From positions 62,001 to 126,000 of the forward strand of contig CAJTWM010000005.1 of NCBI GenBank assembly GCA_910579805.1: a stretch of DNA of 64,000 nucleotides. The letters run 5' to 3'. The position numbers were made by a program, and so were the translations under genes. Origin of the DNA: an uncultured Lachnospiraceae bacterium. GTDB lineage: Bacteria > Bacillota > Clostridia > Lachnospirales > Lachnospiraceae. This document shows, piece after piece, positions 9,231-16,383 of the stretch (its first letter is position 1; every line of letters starts with the position of its first letter). The notes beneath the pieces were generated by a model. The model saw only the letters and a list, made by a program, of their open reading frames with translations. It did no database searches and was not told the origin of the DNA.

Positions 9231-10175
9231 ATGGCGATGAGGAAATATGTATTTGGCGTAGATATAGGCGGTACGACGGTAAAGATGGGACTTTTTGAAG
9301 CGGACGGCAATCTGCTGGATAAGTGGGAAATCCCTACAAGAACGGAAAACGGCGGAGAAGCGATTCTGCCGGACGTTGCAGGGAGCATACAAAAAAAGAT
9401 GGAAGAAAAAGGAATAGAGAGGGCGGATATCATCGGCGTAGGGATCGGTGCGCCCGGACCCATCGACGGAGACGGCGTGGTTCATGTAGCGGTCAACTTG
9501 GGCTGGGGAGTCTTTAACATTAACGAGACTTTGTCGAAGCTTTTGGACGGTATGCAGGTAAAAGCCGGAAACGACGCTAACGTTGCGGCCTTGGGAGAAA
9601 TGTGGAAAGGCGGCGGACAGGGATATAAAAACATGGTTGCCGTTACTCTCGGAACGGGGGTAGGCGGCGGTATTATCAATAACGGCGAGATTTTAAGCGG
9701 AGCTGTGGGAGCCGGCGGCGAGATCGGACATATTCATGTGGAAGATGCGGAAACGGAAAGCTGCAACTGTAAGAACAAAGGCTGCTTGGAGCAGTATGCT
9801 TCTGCTACGGGCATTGTACGTCTTGCAAAAAGAAAACTAGCCGAGAGCAGCGAAGAAAGCGTTTTGAGAAAAGGAAAAATTTCTGCGAAGACGGTTTTTG
9901 ACGCTGTAAAAGCGGGCGATCAGGTAGCCTGCCAGATTGCGGAGCAGTTTGGATATTATCTCGGTAAGGGACTGGCGGCGGTTGCGGGCGTGGTCAATCC
10001 TGAAGCCTTTGTGATCGGCGGCGGCGTTTCCAAAGCCGGAGAAGTCATTTTTAAATATATAAAGCCGTACTACGAGGAGTATGTGTTCCATGCAGGAAGG
10101 GACGCGGAGTTTAAACTTGCTATGCTGGGAAACGACGCCGGTATTTATGGTGCGGCCAAAATGGTATTAGATTAA
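9231..10175 (+). CDS. glcK: ROK-family glucokinase
   Basis: 314 aa. It phosphorylates cytoplasmic glucose to glucose-6-phosphate with ATP. The N-terminal phosphate loop is FGVDIGGTTVKMGLF. The ROK zinc-binding signature is CNCKNKGCLEQYAS (about residues 178-191). The central GAPGPIDGDG and the Asn-Asp of GNDANVAALGE supply sugar contacts and the catalytic Asp of the family. RBS GGAG lies just before ATG 9231; a second ATG at 9237 is possible. A kinase for free glucose fits the glucosidases and phosphorylases in this window, which release glucose inside the cell. A ROK kinase for another hexose cannot be ruled out. Confidence 0.9.
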   Translation: MAMRKYVFGVDIGGTTVKMGLFEADGNLLDKWEIPTRTENGGEAILPDVAGSIQKKMEEKGIERADIIGVGIGAPGPIDGDGVVHVAVNLGWGVFNINETLSKLLDGMQVKAGNDANVAALGEMWKGGGQGYKNMVAVTLGTGVGGGIINNGEILSGAVGAGGEIGHIHVEDAETESCNCKNKGCLEQYASATGIVRLAKRKLAESSEESVLRKGKISAKTVFDAVKAGDQVACQIAEQFGYYLGKGLAAVAGVVNPEAFVIGGGVSKAGEVIFKYIKPYYEEYVFHAGRDAEFKLAMLGNDAGIYGAAKMVLD

Positions 10176-10184
10176 AAAAAGAAG

Positions 10185-11111
10185 ATGCAGGTGTATATGT
10201 TAAGTTCAACTTTTATTGAAAATTTAGGAAGAATGATCCCAAAGGAAAACATTATACTGAACGAATCCATGAGCAGGCATACGACTTTCCGCGTCGGCGG
10301 AGAGGCGGCCTGCTTGATTAAAGTTCCAAATAATGAGAAACTTGCCAGATTGATCCTTTTTTTGGATCAGACGGGACATGAATATTTTTTAATTGGGAAC
10401 GGCAGTAACCTGTTGGTCAGCGACAATGGGTATGACGGCATTATTTTAAAACTGGTGGAACAGTTTGAAGAGGTATATACGGACGGATTAAAGATCATTG
10501 CAGGCGCTGCGGCTCCTCTTGCACAGGTTGCGAAGCTGGCGATGGAGGAAGGGCTTACAGGAATGGAGTTTGCGTCAGGCATCCCGGGGACATTGGGAGG
10601 CGCTATCGTTATGAATGCCGGCGCTTATGACGGGGAGATGAAGCAGATCGTAAAAGAAGTCAATGTAATGGATCAGGCAGGCAATATCCTCACTTTAAAT
10701 AATGAAACAATGGAATTCGGTTATAGGAGCAGTGTGATCAGGAACCGGCCCTTTATCGTACTTTCTGCCGTACTGGAATTAGAAGAAGGCGATAAAGAGG
10801 AAATAAAGCGGAAAATGAAAGAACTTGCGGAAAGAAGAAGGGAAAAGCAGCCGTTAGAGTATGCCAGCGCAGGCAGTACGTTCAAACGCCCGGAAGGGTA
10901 TTTTGCAGGAAAACTGATCATGGAAGCAGGACTGCGGGGATTTTCCATCGGCGGCGCGAAAGTATCGGATAAACATTGCGGATTTATCGTAAATACGGGA
11001 AATGCTACGGCACAGGACATTTATGAAGTAATACAGGAAGTGCAGGAAAGGGTAAAAGATCAGTTCGGTGTTTTGCTGGAGCCGGAGGTGATACGTCTCG
11101 GGCGGTTTTAA
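10185..11111 (+). CDS. murB: UDP-N-acetylenolpyruvoylglucosamine reductase
   Basis: 308 aa. MurB reduces UDP-GlcNAc-enolpyruvate to UDP-MurNAc with NADPH and FAD, an early peptidoglycan step in the cytoplasm. Visible marks: RHTTFRVGG near the N-terminus, the FAD-binding GIPGTLGGAIVMNAGAYDGEM, the catalytic Ser segment YASAGSTFKRPEG, and the C-terminal Glu in LLEPEVIRLG. The length and the absent Tyr loop fit the shorter type II enzymes of Firmicutes. The start is 10185 or the in-frame ATG at 10197; neither has a strong RBS. It is tightly packed behind glcK (nine bases), so the two are probably co-transcribed. Confidence 0.95.
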   Translation: MQVYMLSSTFIENLGRMIPKENIILNESMSRHTTFRVGGEAACLIKVPNNEKLARLILFLDQTGHEYFLIGNGSNLLVSDNGYDGIILKLVEQFEEVYTDGLKIIAGAAAPLAQVAKLAMEEGLTGMEFASGIPGTLGGAIVMNAGAYDGEMKQIVKEVNVMDQAGNILTLNNETMEFGYRSSVIRNRPFIVLSAVLELEEGDKEEIKRKMKELAERRREKQPLEYASAGSTFKRPEGYFAGKLIMEAGLRGFSIGGAKVSDKHCGFIVNTGNATAQDIYEVIQEVQERVKDQFGVLLEPEVIRLGRF

Positions 11112-11129
11112 CATATACTATATCAAGGC

Positions 11130-11205
11130 GCAGTCCGGCAAGGGGGACTGCTGACTGGTCGGTCATACTGAGTTCGCGTTAAGCGTGCAGATAGGAGTAC
11201 AAATG
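11130..11205 (+). promoter_or_regulatory. rapZ leader: divergent copy of the two-hairpin element
   Basis: Hairpin 1 is GCAGTCC (11130-11136) with GGACTGC (11145-11151). A spacer containing ATACTGAGTT follows. A short hairpin CGC-GTTAA-GCG (about 11175-11185) leads to TGCAGATAGGAGTACAAATG, so GATAGGAG is the rapZ Shine-Dalgarno. The order (variable hairpin, CTGA, hairpin, GATAGGAG, ATG) matches the other copies though the sequence has drifted. Confidence 0.4.
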
Positions 11206-12060
11206 AGATTTGTAGTTGTGACAGGGATGAGCGGAGGAGGAAAAAGGACGGCGCTTAAGATGCTGGAGGATATTGGATTTTACTGTGTGGATAATCTTCC
11301 GGAGCCTTTGGTGGAGAAATTCGTCGAGGTCTTTGCAACGCCCGACAGAGCAATGACAAAGGTTGCGCTCGGATTGGATGTCCGCTCGGATAAAACCAGA
11401 GGCGGCGTAGAAAAAACATTAGATATGCTGCGGGAAAAAGGGCATTCTTTTGAGATTTTATTTATGGATGCGAATGAACAGGTCATATTGAGGAGATATA
11501 AAGAGAGCAGAAGGCTTCATCCGCTTTCGGAGGACGGAAGGATCGAAGAAGGGATCAGACGGGAACGGAGCATTTTAGGAGGATTACGGAAAAAAGCGGA
11601 TTATGTGATAGATACCTCCAATCTTTTAACAAGAGAGCTGAAAGAGGAGCTTGACCGCATTTTTATCAAGGGTGAGGAATATAATAGCCTTATGATCAAT
11701 ATCGTTTCCTTCGGATTTAAAAACGGAATCATATCGGATGCGGATCTGGTCTTTGACGTAAGGTTCTTGCCGAATCCCTTTTATATAGATGAATTAAAAC
11801 AAAAGACCGGAAACGATCATGAAGTTCAGGATTATGTTATGAGCTTTGATGAAGCGCACATTTTTATGGATAAGCTTACGGATCTGATTAATTTTTTGAT
11901 TCCGAATTATATTAAAGAAGGTAAATATCAGCTTGTGATAGGTATCGGGTGTACGGGCGGGCAGCATAGGAGCGTGACGCTTGCGAATGAATTGTATGAA
12001 CGGCTTAAAGATAAAGGAAGCTACGGTATCAAAATATCTCATAGGGACGTTGAAAAATAA
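11203..12060 (+). CDS. rapZ: RNase adapter / nucleotide-binding protein RapZ (YvcJ)
   Basis: 285 aa from ATG 11203, which follows GATAGGAG; a GTG at 11185 lies upstream of that RBS and was rejected. RapZ/YvcJ binds nucleotides. In enterobacteria it tunes glmS mRNA decay, and in Bacillus it is linked to competence. The N-terminal P-loop reads GMSGGGKRTALKMLED: an Arg stands where the motif normally has Ser or Thr after the Lys. The conserved FYCVDNLPEPL follows. The C-terminal domain has SFGFKNGI, VFDVRFLPNPF and GCTGGQHRSV, all typical. It is directly followed by whiA, as in Firmicutes (a gluconeogenesis gene, yvcK, that often sits between them is absent). Confidence 0.94.
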   Translation: MRFVVVTGMSGGGKRTALKMLEDIGFYCVDNLPEPLVEKFVEVFATPDRAMTKVALGLDVRSDKTRGGVEKTLDMLREKGHSFEILFMDANEQVILRRYKESRRLHPLSEDGRIEEGIRRERSILGGLRKKADYVIDTSNLLTRELKEELDRIFIKGEEYNSLMINIVSFGFKNGIISDADLVFDVRFLPNPFYIDELKQKTGNDHEVQDYVMSFDEAHIFMDKLTDLINFLIPNYIKEGKYQLVIGIGCTGGQHRSVTLANELYERLKDKGSYGIKISHRDVEK

Positions 12061-12109
12061 AGCGGCTTTTTAAAGTTAAACTTAAGAAAATAAAGGAGAC
12101 GGAGCGCAG

Positions 12110-13051
12110 ATGTCATTTTCCGGAGAAGTGAAGGAAGAGTTAACGAAACATGTCAGTGCATCCAGACATTGCCAGCTTGCTGAGCTGGCGGCCTTAATTC
12201 ATTTTTGCGGCAGTTTTAAAGAAATCGACGGTATGTCTGCGTTGTGCTTTCAGACAGAAAATCAATCTGTAATAAGAAAATACTTTACATTGTTGGAAAA
12301 AACATTTAATATAGGTATTGATGTTGTTCGGGAGACAATAAAAAAAGAGAATAAGAACCATTCATACTCCTTTTTACTTGAAGAAGAAAAGTTAGTATAT
12401 AAAATCTTACAGACTGTTAAACTATTAGATATAAAAGAGGAAACGCAATCTTTTGAACAGCCTGTGAATGCGATGCTTATTAAGAATTCCTGTTGTCAGA
12501 GAGCATTTCTGAGGGGGACATTTTTAGCGGCAGGCTCTATGAGCGATCCGGAAAAAAGCTATCATTTGGAAATAGTATGTACTAATAATATGCAGGCAGT
12601 ACAGATACGCGACATGATTCAGGGATTTGGTATAGATGCCAAGATCGTCCTGAGAAAAAAGTATAATGTGGTGTATTTAAAAGAAGGACAAAGTATTGCC
12701 GATCTGCTTAACGTGATGGAGGCTCACGTTTCTCTTATGGAATTTGAGAATTTTCGAATCGTAAAGGAAATGCGCAATTCCATTAACAGGCGTGTAAATT
12801 GTGAAGCGGCGAATATTACGAAAACAGTAAACGCTTCTTCCAAGCAGATAGAAGACATTTTATTGATTCGCGACCATTACGGATTTCATAATTTACAGGA
12901 TAACTTGAGGGAGATGGCCGAGATACGTTTAGACTATCCCGACGCTACATTGAAAGAACTTGGACAATATTTGAATCCGCCGGTAGGTAAATCCGGTGTA
13001 AATCATAGACTGAGAAAGTTAAGTGAGCTTGCGGAGAGGATCAGGATGTAG
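12110..13051 (+). CDS. whiA: DNA-binding protein WhiA
   Basis: 313 aa. WhiA couples a LAGLIDADG homing-endonuclease-like fold, without nuclease activity, to a C-terminal helix-turn-helix. In Streptomyces it activates sporulation septation, and in Bacillus it affects division and chromosome segregation. The N-terminus SFSGEVKEELTKH, the central RGTFLAAGSMSDPEKSYHLE and NMQAVQIRDMIQGFGIDAK (LAGLIDADG-like halves), and the C-terminal LDYPDATLKELGQYL...GKSGVNHRLRKL (helix-turn-helix) are clear. RBS GGAG lies before the ATG. It is followed 18 bases later by the Crh-like gene. Confidence 0.95.
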   Translation: MSFSGEVKEELTKHVSASRHCQLAELAALIHFCGSFKEIDGMSALCFQTENQSVIRKYFTLLEKTFNIGIDVVRETIKKENKNHSYSFLLEEEKLVYKILQTVKLLDIKEETQSFEQPVNAMLIKNSCCQRAFLRGTFLAAGSMSDPEKSYHLEIVCTNNMQAVQIRDMIQGFGIDAKIVLRKKYNVVYLKEGQSIADLLNVMEAHVSLMEFENFRIVKEMRNSINRRVNCEAANITKTVNASSKQIEDILLIRDHYGFHNLQDNLREMAEIRLDYPDATLKELGQYLNPPVGKSGVNHRLRKLSELAERIRM

Positions 13052-13069
13052 AAAGAGGAGGAGCAGAGT

Positions 13070-13324
13070 ATGCGTGAAAAAGAAATTGAAATCGGATTGG
13101 AAACAGGTTTGGAAGCAAGGCCGGTAGCATTGCTGGTTCAGATAGCCAGTCAGTTTGAGAGCGATATTTATATCGAATCAGGCAACAAACGGGTCAATGC
13201 CAAGAGCATTATGGGAATGATGAGTCTGGGACTTGACAATGGAGAAAAAGTGAAAGTGACAACGGAAGGACAGGATGAGGACAAGGCTATCGACGATCTT
13301 GAAAAATTTTTAAAGGCTGAATAG
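13070..13324 (+). CDS. Crh-like HPr protein lacking the phosphocarrier histidine
   Basis: 84 aa, HPr size and fold. Ordinary HPr has GxHARPA with His15 taking phosphate from Enzyme I. Here residues 13-18 read GLEARP, with Glu at position 15, so PTS phosphotransfer should not be possible. Ser46, the HprK target, is kept in NAKSIMGMMSLG. This is the pattern of Crh in Bacillus (Gln15, Ser46), and the position behind rapZ-whiA also matches crh. It most likely acts only as a regulatory partner of HprK and a CcpA-type repressor. It is not a Bacillus Crh orthologue in a strict sense, since the Glu may have arisen independently. It ends with the terminator at 13330-13366. Confidence 0.9.
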   Translation: MREKEIEIGLETGLEARPVALLVQIASQFESDIYIESGNKRVNAKSIMGMMSLGLDNGEKVKVTTEGQDEDKAIDDLEKFLKAE

Positions 13325-13329
13325 ATGGA

Positions 13330-13366
13330 TGAAAGAGCTATCGCATATGCGGCGGCTCTTATTTTG
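13330..13366 (+). terminator. Intrinsic terminator after the Crh-like gene
   Basis: AGAGC (13334-13338) pairs with GCTCT (13355-13359), with an inner CGCATATGCG, followed by TATTTTG. It ends the rapZ-whiA-crh unit. Confidence 0.55.
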
Positions 13367-13766
13367 TGGGAAAAAATCTTATTATCAAGCAGCCAAAAAC
13401 GTAAAGACCGATAGGTGTGACATATTTGTTTACATAAAATATTTGTCGATGCTTCGTCCTTTACTCATGCCGTGCTTTTTGGTATATTTCTTTTTGGATA
13501 AAGAAAGAACTTAGCTATGATCCTTACGCACATACACCACACATAGCTGATTTCTTTCTTTTTGTCTATGACGCTTTTTGCTTATGATAAGAAGACCGGA
13601 TCGATCAGAGTATTTGACTTTAAACGGGAAAAACGGTATATTGTAAGAAATGGGAGAACATAGCATGAAATTAAAAATTTCCCGATTCTGATTGGTATGC
13701 CTGCGAAAGCAGGCGGATGGGAGTTATGGCAAGGACAGCGTAAAATGCGCAGATGGGAGTAAATAT
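13367..13766. other. Intergenic region ahead of the lipid kinase gene
   Basis: No convincing gene. A long imperfect inverted repeat at 13500-13562 (AAAGAAAGAACTTAGCTATG against CATAGCTGATTTCTTTCTTT, then a T run) looks like a terminator and might end a small RNA, but no promoter is certain. The right end holds two-hairpin element copy C. The 61-codon frame at 13329-13514 overlaps the terminators and shows no protein-like features. Confidence 0.4.
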
Positions 13767-13769
13767 ATG
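13667..13769 (+). repeat. Dispersed two-hairpin element, copy C, with a second 3' half
   Basis: Hairpin 1 is GAAATT/AATTTC (13667-13672, 13676-13681). Then comes CTGATTGGT. Hairpin 2 is ATGCCTGC-GAAA-GCAGGCGGAT (13697-13718), then GGGAGTTATGG. About 25 bases on, a short GCG...CGC stem is again followed by CAGATGGGAGTAAATATATG. This second GGGAG is the RBS of the lipid kinase. The 3' end of the element therefore occurs twice in tandem. Confidence 0.55.
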
Positions 13770-14669
13770 AGGAAAAAAAAGCTGCTGTTTATTTATAATC
13801 CAAAAGCGGGAAAAGCGCAGATCAGAAATCATTTGCTGGATATTATAGACGTACTCTCAAAGGGCGGCTATGAAGTGACCGTCATGCCGACGCAGGCGGC
13901 GGGAGAGGCCGTCCATATGGTAAAGGATAGGGAATCCGGTTATGAAATGGTGGTTTGCAGCGGCGGAGACGGAACGCTTGACGAAGTAGTGACGGGGATG
14001 ATGCAGTGTGGGGAGAAAGTGCCTATCGGTTATATACCGGCAGGCAGCACCAATGATTTTGCAAATAGTTTAAGGATCCCTAAAAGTATGAAGTCGGCGG
14101 CGCAGACCGTAATAAACGGAAGGCGTTTTCTCTGTGACGCCGGTGCGTTTAACGACGATAATTTCGTATATATTGCGGCTTTCGGTTTGTTTACGGATGT
14201 CTCTTATGAGACAAAGCAGGAAATAAAGAACGTGCTTGGGCATATGGCGTATCTTTTGGAGGGAATGAAACGCATTCCGGCTATTAAAACCTTCCATTTT
14301 AAAGTGTCCCATGACGGAGAAGAGATAGAGGACGATTTTGTATTCGGAATGGTCACCAATTCCGTTTCTGTCGGAGGATTTAAAAGGATCACGGGGAAAA
14401 ATGTAAGTCTGGATGACGGGGTGTTTGAGGTGACATTGGTAAAGATGCCGAGAAATCCTATAGAATTAAACGGAGTAATGGCTGCGCTTTTGAACAGGGA
14501 CATTGATACGGAATATATGTATTGCTTTAAATCGTCCGAAATCCGTTTTGAATCGGAGACGGAAGTGGCGTGGACGCTGGATGGAGAATACGGCGGCAGC
14601 CACAGAGAGGCGAGGGTGAGAAACTGTGAGAAAGCGATAGAGATCATAGTGCCGGAAGACTTAAAATGA
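13767..14669 (+). CDS. YegS/BmrU-family lipid (diacylglycerol) kinase
   Basis: 300 aa from ATG 13767, nine bases after GATGGGAG. Upstream in-frame TTG codons lie inside the repeat element and were rejected. The family transfers phosphate from ATP to diacylglycerol or related lipids at the inner membrane face. Marks: FIYNPKAGK near the N-terminus, the kinase signature CSGGDGTLDEVV, GYIPAGSTNDFANSL, and the C-terminal WTLDGEYGG. No signal peptide. Exact substrate unknown. In Gram-positives such kinases recycle diacylglycerol from lipoteichoic acid synthesis. Single gene between the Crh-like gene and the aldolase. Confidence 0.88.
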   Translation: MRKKKLLFIYNPKAGKAQIRNHLLDIIDVLSKGGYEVTVMPTQAAGEAVHMVKDRESGYEMVVCSGGDGTLDEVVTGMMQCGEKVPIGYIPAGSTNDFANSLRIPKSMKSAAQTVINGRRFLCDAGAFNDDNFVYIAAFGLFTDVSYETKQEIKNVLGHMAYLLEGMKRIPAIKTFHFKVSHDGEEIEDDFVFGMVTNSVSVGGFKRITGKNVSLDDGVFEVTLVKMPRNPIELNGVMAALLNRDIDTEYMYCFKSSEIRFESETEVAWTLDGEYGGSHREARVRNCEKAIEIIVPEDLK

Positions 14670-14785
14670 TTTTGCGTATAAATTGTTACTATAAGTTGTT
14701 AAATTTTTACCGAATTTTATTTCTTTTTTAATGGTAATGGAGTATAATGGTAACAATAAATAGATCATGTTATGGAGGGATAAAT

Positions 14786-15649
14786 ATGTTAGTTTCAGCA
14801 AAAGAAATGTTAGAGAAGGCAAAAGCAGGTCATTATGCAGTAGGACAGTTCAACATCAATAATCTTGAATGGACGAAAGCGATTCTGGCAACGGCACAGG
14901 AAAACAATTCTCCCGTTATCCTCGGAGTATCTGAGGGCGCAGGCAAATACATGGGAGGCTATGATGTGGTAGTAGGCATGGTGAACGGTTTGATCAAAGA
15001 TCAGAATATCACGGTGCCTGTAGCGCTTCATTTGGATCACGGCAGTTACGAACACTGCTATAAATGTTTAGAAGCAGGATTTTCTTCTATCATGTTTGAC
15101 GGTTCTCATTTCCCGATCGAAGAGAACGTGGAGAAGACAAAAGAGTTAGTGGCGGCAGCTCACGACAAGGGATGTTCTATCGAAGCGGAAGTAGGATCTA
15201 TCGGCGGTGAAGAAGACGGCGTCGTAGGCGCAGGCGAATGCGCGGATCCGCAGGAATGTAAAGCGATCGCAGATCTTGGCGTAGACTTCCTTGCGGCAGG
15301 TATCGGAAATATCCACGGAAAATATCCGGATAACTGGAAAGGATTAAGCTTTGAAACTTTGGATGCCGTTCAGCAGCTTACGGGAGAATTACCGTTAGTA
15401 CTTCACGGCGGCACAGGCATTCCGGCAGATATGATCAAAAAAGCGATTACATTAGGCGTTGCAAAGATCAATGTAAATACGGAATGTCAGTTGTCTTTTG
15501 CAGAAGCTACCCGTAAATATATCGAAGCAGGAAAGGATCTGGAGGGAAAAGGTTTCGATCCTCGTAAGCTTCTTGCACCGGGTACGGAAGCAATCAAAGC
15601 GACTGTAAAAGAGAAAATGGAATTGTTCGGTTCCGTAGGAAAAGCGTAA
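14786..15649 (+). CDS. fba: Class II fructose-1,6-bisphosphate aldolase
   Basis: 287 aa from ATG 14786, which has GGAGGGA before it; an in-frame GTG at 14747 lies in the promoter area. It cleaves fructose-1,6-bisphosphate to DHAP and glyceraldehyde-3-phosphate using zinc. Zinc and substrate ligands: HLDHGSYEHCYKCLEAGFSS (His pair), IEAEVGSIGGEEDG (Glu), GIGNIHGKY (His), VLHGGTGIP (His) and INVNTECQL. A TATAAT at 14743-14748 is a plausible -10 box. It stands alone as a highly expressed glycolytic gene and ends at a strong terminator. Confidence 0.96.
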   Translation: MLVSAKEMLEKAKAGHYAVGQFNINNLEWTKAILATAQENNSPVILGVSEGAGKYMGGYDVVVGMVNGLIKDQNITVPVALHLDHGSYEHCYKCLEAGFSSIMFDGSHFPIEENVEKTKELVAAAHDKGCSIEAEVGSIGGEEDGVVGAGECADPQECKAIADLGVDFLAAGIGNIHGKYPDNWKGLSFETLDAVQQLTGELPLVLHGGTGIPADMIKKAITLGVAKINVNTECQLSFAEATRKYIEAGKDLEGKGFDPRKLLAPGTEAIKATVKEKMELFGSVGKA

Positions 15650-15679
15650 ACAGAACAGGAACAGACCGTAATAGAGACA

Positions 15680-15724
15680 AATAAAAAACGGACAGGCTTA
15701 AGAAAAAGCCGTCCGTTTTTTTGT
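15680..15724 (+). terminator. Intrinsic terminator of fba
   Basis: AAAACGGACAGGC pairs with GCCGTCCGTTTT (one mismatch) across TTAAGAAAAA, followed by a run of seven Ts. Confidence 0.9.
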
Positions 15725-15784
15725 GCCCAGACCCGTGCGGAGAAAATGTGAAGAATCCCAATATTCTCCAAATAAAGCAAAAGA

Positions 15785-15841
15785 TGCCAAAGTAAATTAT
15801 TGAGCTTTTGATATGCGGATGTTATACTATGCCAAATTAAA
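15785..15841 (+). promoter_or_regulatory. Promoter flanked by TGCCAA repeats, ahead of a micro-lipoprotein gene
   Basis: TTGAGC (15800-15805), 17-base spacer, TATACT (15823-15828) form a sigma-A-type promoter. TGCCAAAGTAAA lies just upstream (15785-15796) and TGCCAAATTAAA just downstream (15830-15841). A third copy with its inverted repeat is at 15959-15986. The repeats bracket the promoter as an operator pair would. Confidence 0.45.
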
Positions 15842-15848
15842 GGGGGAT

Positions 15849-15968
15849 ATGCTTGTGAAAAAAATTTTTACGCTATTTACCATATTTTTTCTTATTCCGT
15901 TTACGGTTTCCTGTAAAACAAAGGTGGAACCGGCGAAAATACCCTTAAAAAGGGAGGATGCCAAGTAA
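15849..15968 (+). CDS. Putative 39-aa micro-lipoprotein
   Basis: ATG at 15849 after AGGGGGAT, TAA at 15966-15968. The product has a Lys-Lys N-terminus, a hydrophobic stretch (IFTLFTIFFLIPF) and a lipobox-like TVSC with Cys at about residue 22, then a 17-residue charged tail (KTKVEPAKIPLKREDAK). This is the architecture of tiny entericidin- or toxin-release-type lipoproteins, but no family is recognised. It has a good promoter and RBS, which supports a real gene. The stop codon falls inside a perfect inverted repeat (15959-15986). The alternative is a truncated remnant of a longer lipoprotein, given the decayed DNA that follows. Confidence 0.5.
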   Translation: MLVKKIFTLFTIFFLIPFTVSCKTKVEPAKIPLKREDAK

Positions 15969-15986
15969 AGCTATCTTTACTTGGCA
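15959..15986 (+). repeat. Perfect inverted repeat overlapping the micro-lipoprotein stop codon
   Basis: TGCCAAGTAAAG (15959-15970), loop CTAT, CTTTACTTGGCA (15975-15986). There is no T run beyond it. The arm sequence matches the TGCCAA repeats around the promoter upstream. Confidence 0.7.
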
Positions 15987-15992
15987 GTTATT

Positions 15993-16079
15993 ATGAAAAA
16001 GTTATTTAAAAATCAATTACTTGTTGTTGGCTTATTTGTTTTATTCTATATACTAAGTATATTCAAGAGAAGTGTATAA
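15993..16079 (+). CDS. Possible 28-aa single-pass membrane peptide
   Basis: ATG 15993 to TAA 16077-16079. The peptide starts MKKLFKNQ, then a hydrophobic segment (LLVVGLFVLFYILSIF), then KRSV: basic ends round one membrane span. The RBS is weak (only TTGGCAG ahead), so translation is uncertain. It follows the micro-lipoprotein hairpin directly and may share its transcript. No family recognised. Confidence 0.3.
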   Translation: MKKLFKNQLLVVGLFVLFYILSIFKRSV

Positions 16080-16098
16080 ACAATGATTTTGAAATTAA

Positions 16099-16239
16099 GT
16101 TTCTCTGAATGAATTGTTAACAAAATATGAACGGCAGAGGCGTGAAAATGACGGGCTGATCAAATCTCTCATAAACTGTGACACATATCTGACGGAAAGC
16201 ATGTTTCAAATACGCTTTGGAAAGCAGGAAAAAAAGTAA
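16099..16239 (+). pseudogene. Decayed coding remnant
   Basis: A 46-codon stretch free of stops reads like a protein C-terminus (ELLTKYERQRRENDG, then LINCDTYLTESMFQIRFGK) and ends at TAA 16237. It has no ATG and no RBS. A short frame starting at ATG 16083 (MILKLSFSE, stop) could be its N-terminus one frameshift away. Family unknown. Confidence 0.3.
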
Positions 16240-16383
16240 AGTAAAATATCTATAATAGTCAAGGTATGAAAAAAGCGGGTTCTTTCTATAATAAACAGGA
16301 ACCGGATGTCAATAAGGAATCAGACATCCAGCCGGATATCGGCAGTTATTCAGTCAGGAAAGAGGGGACCTTAAAATATAAAG

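Noticed and set aside
13329..13514. 61-codon frame after the Crh-like gene
   Set aside because: Starts inside a terminator stem and runs into another hairpin; no conserved features.
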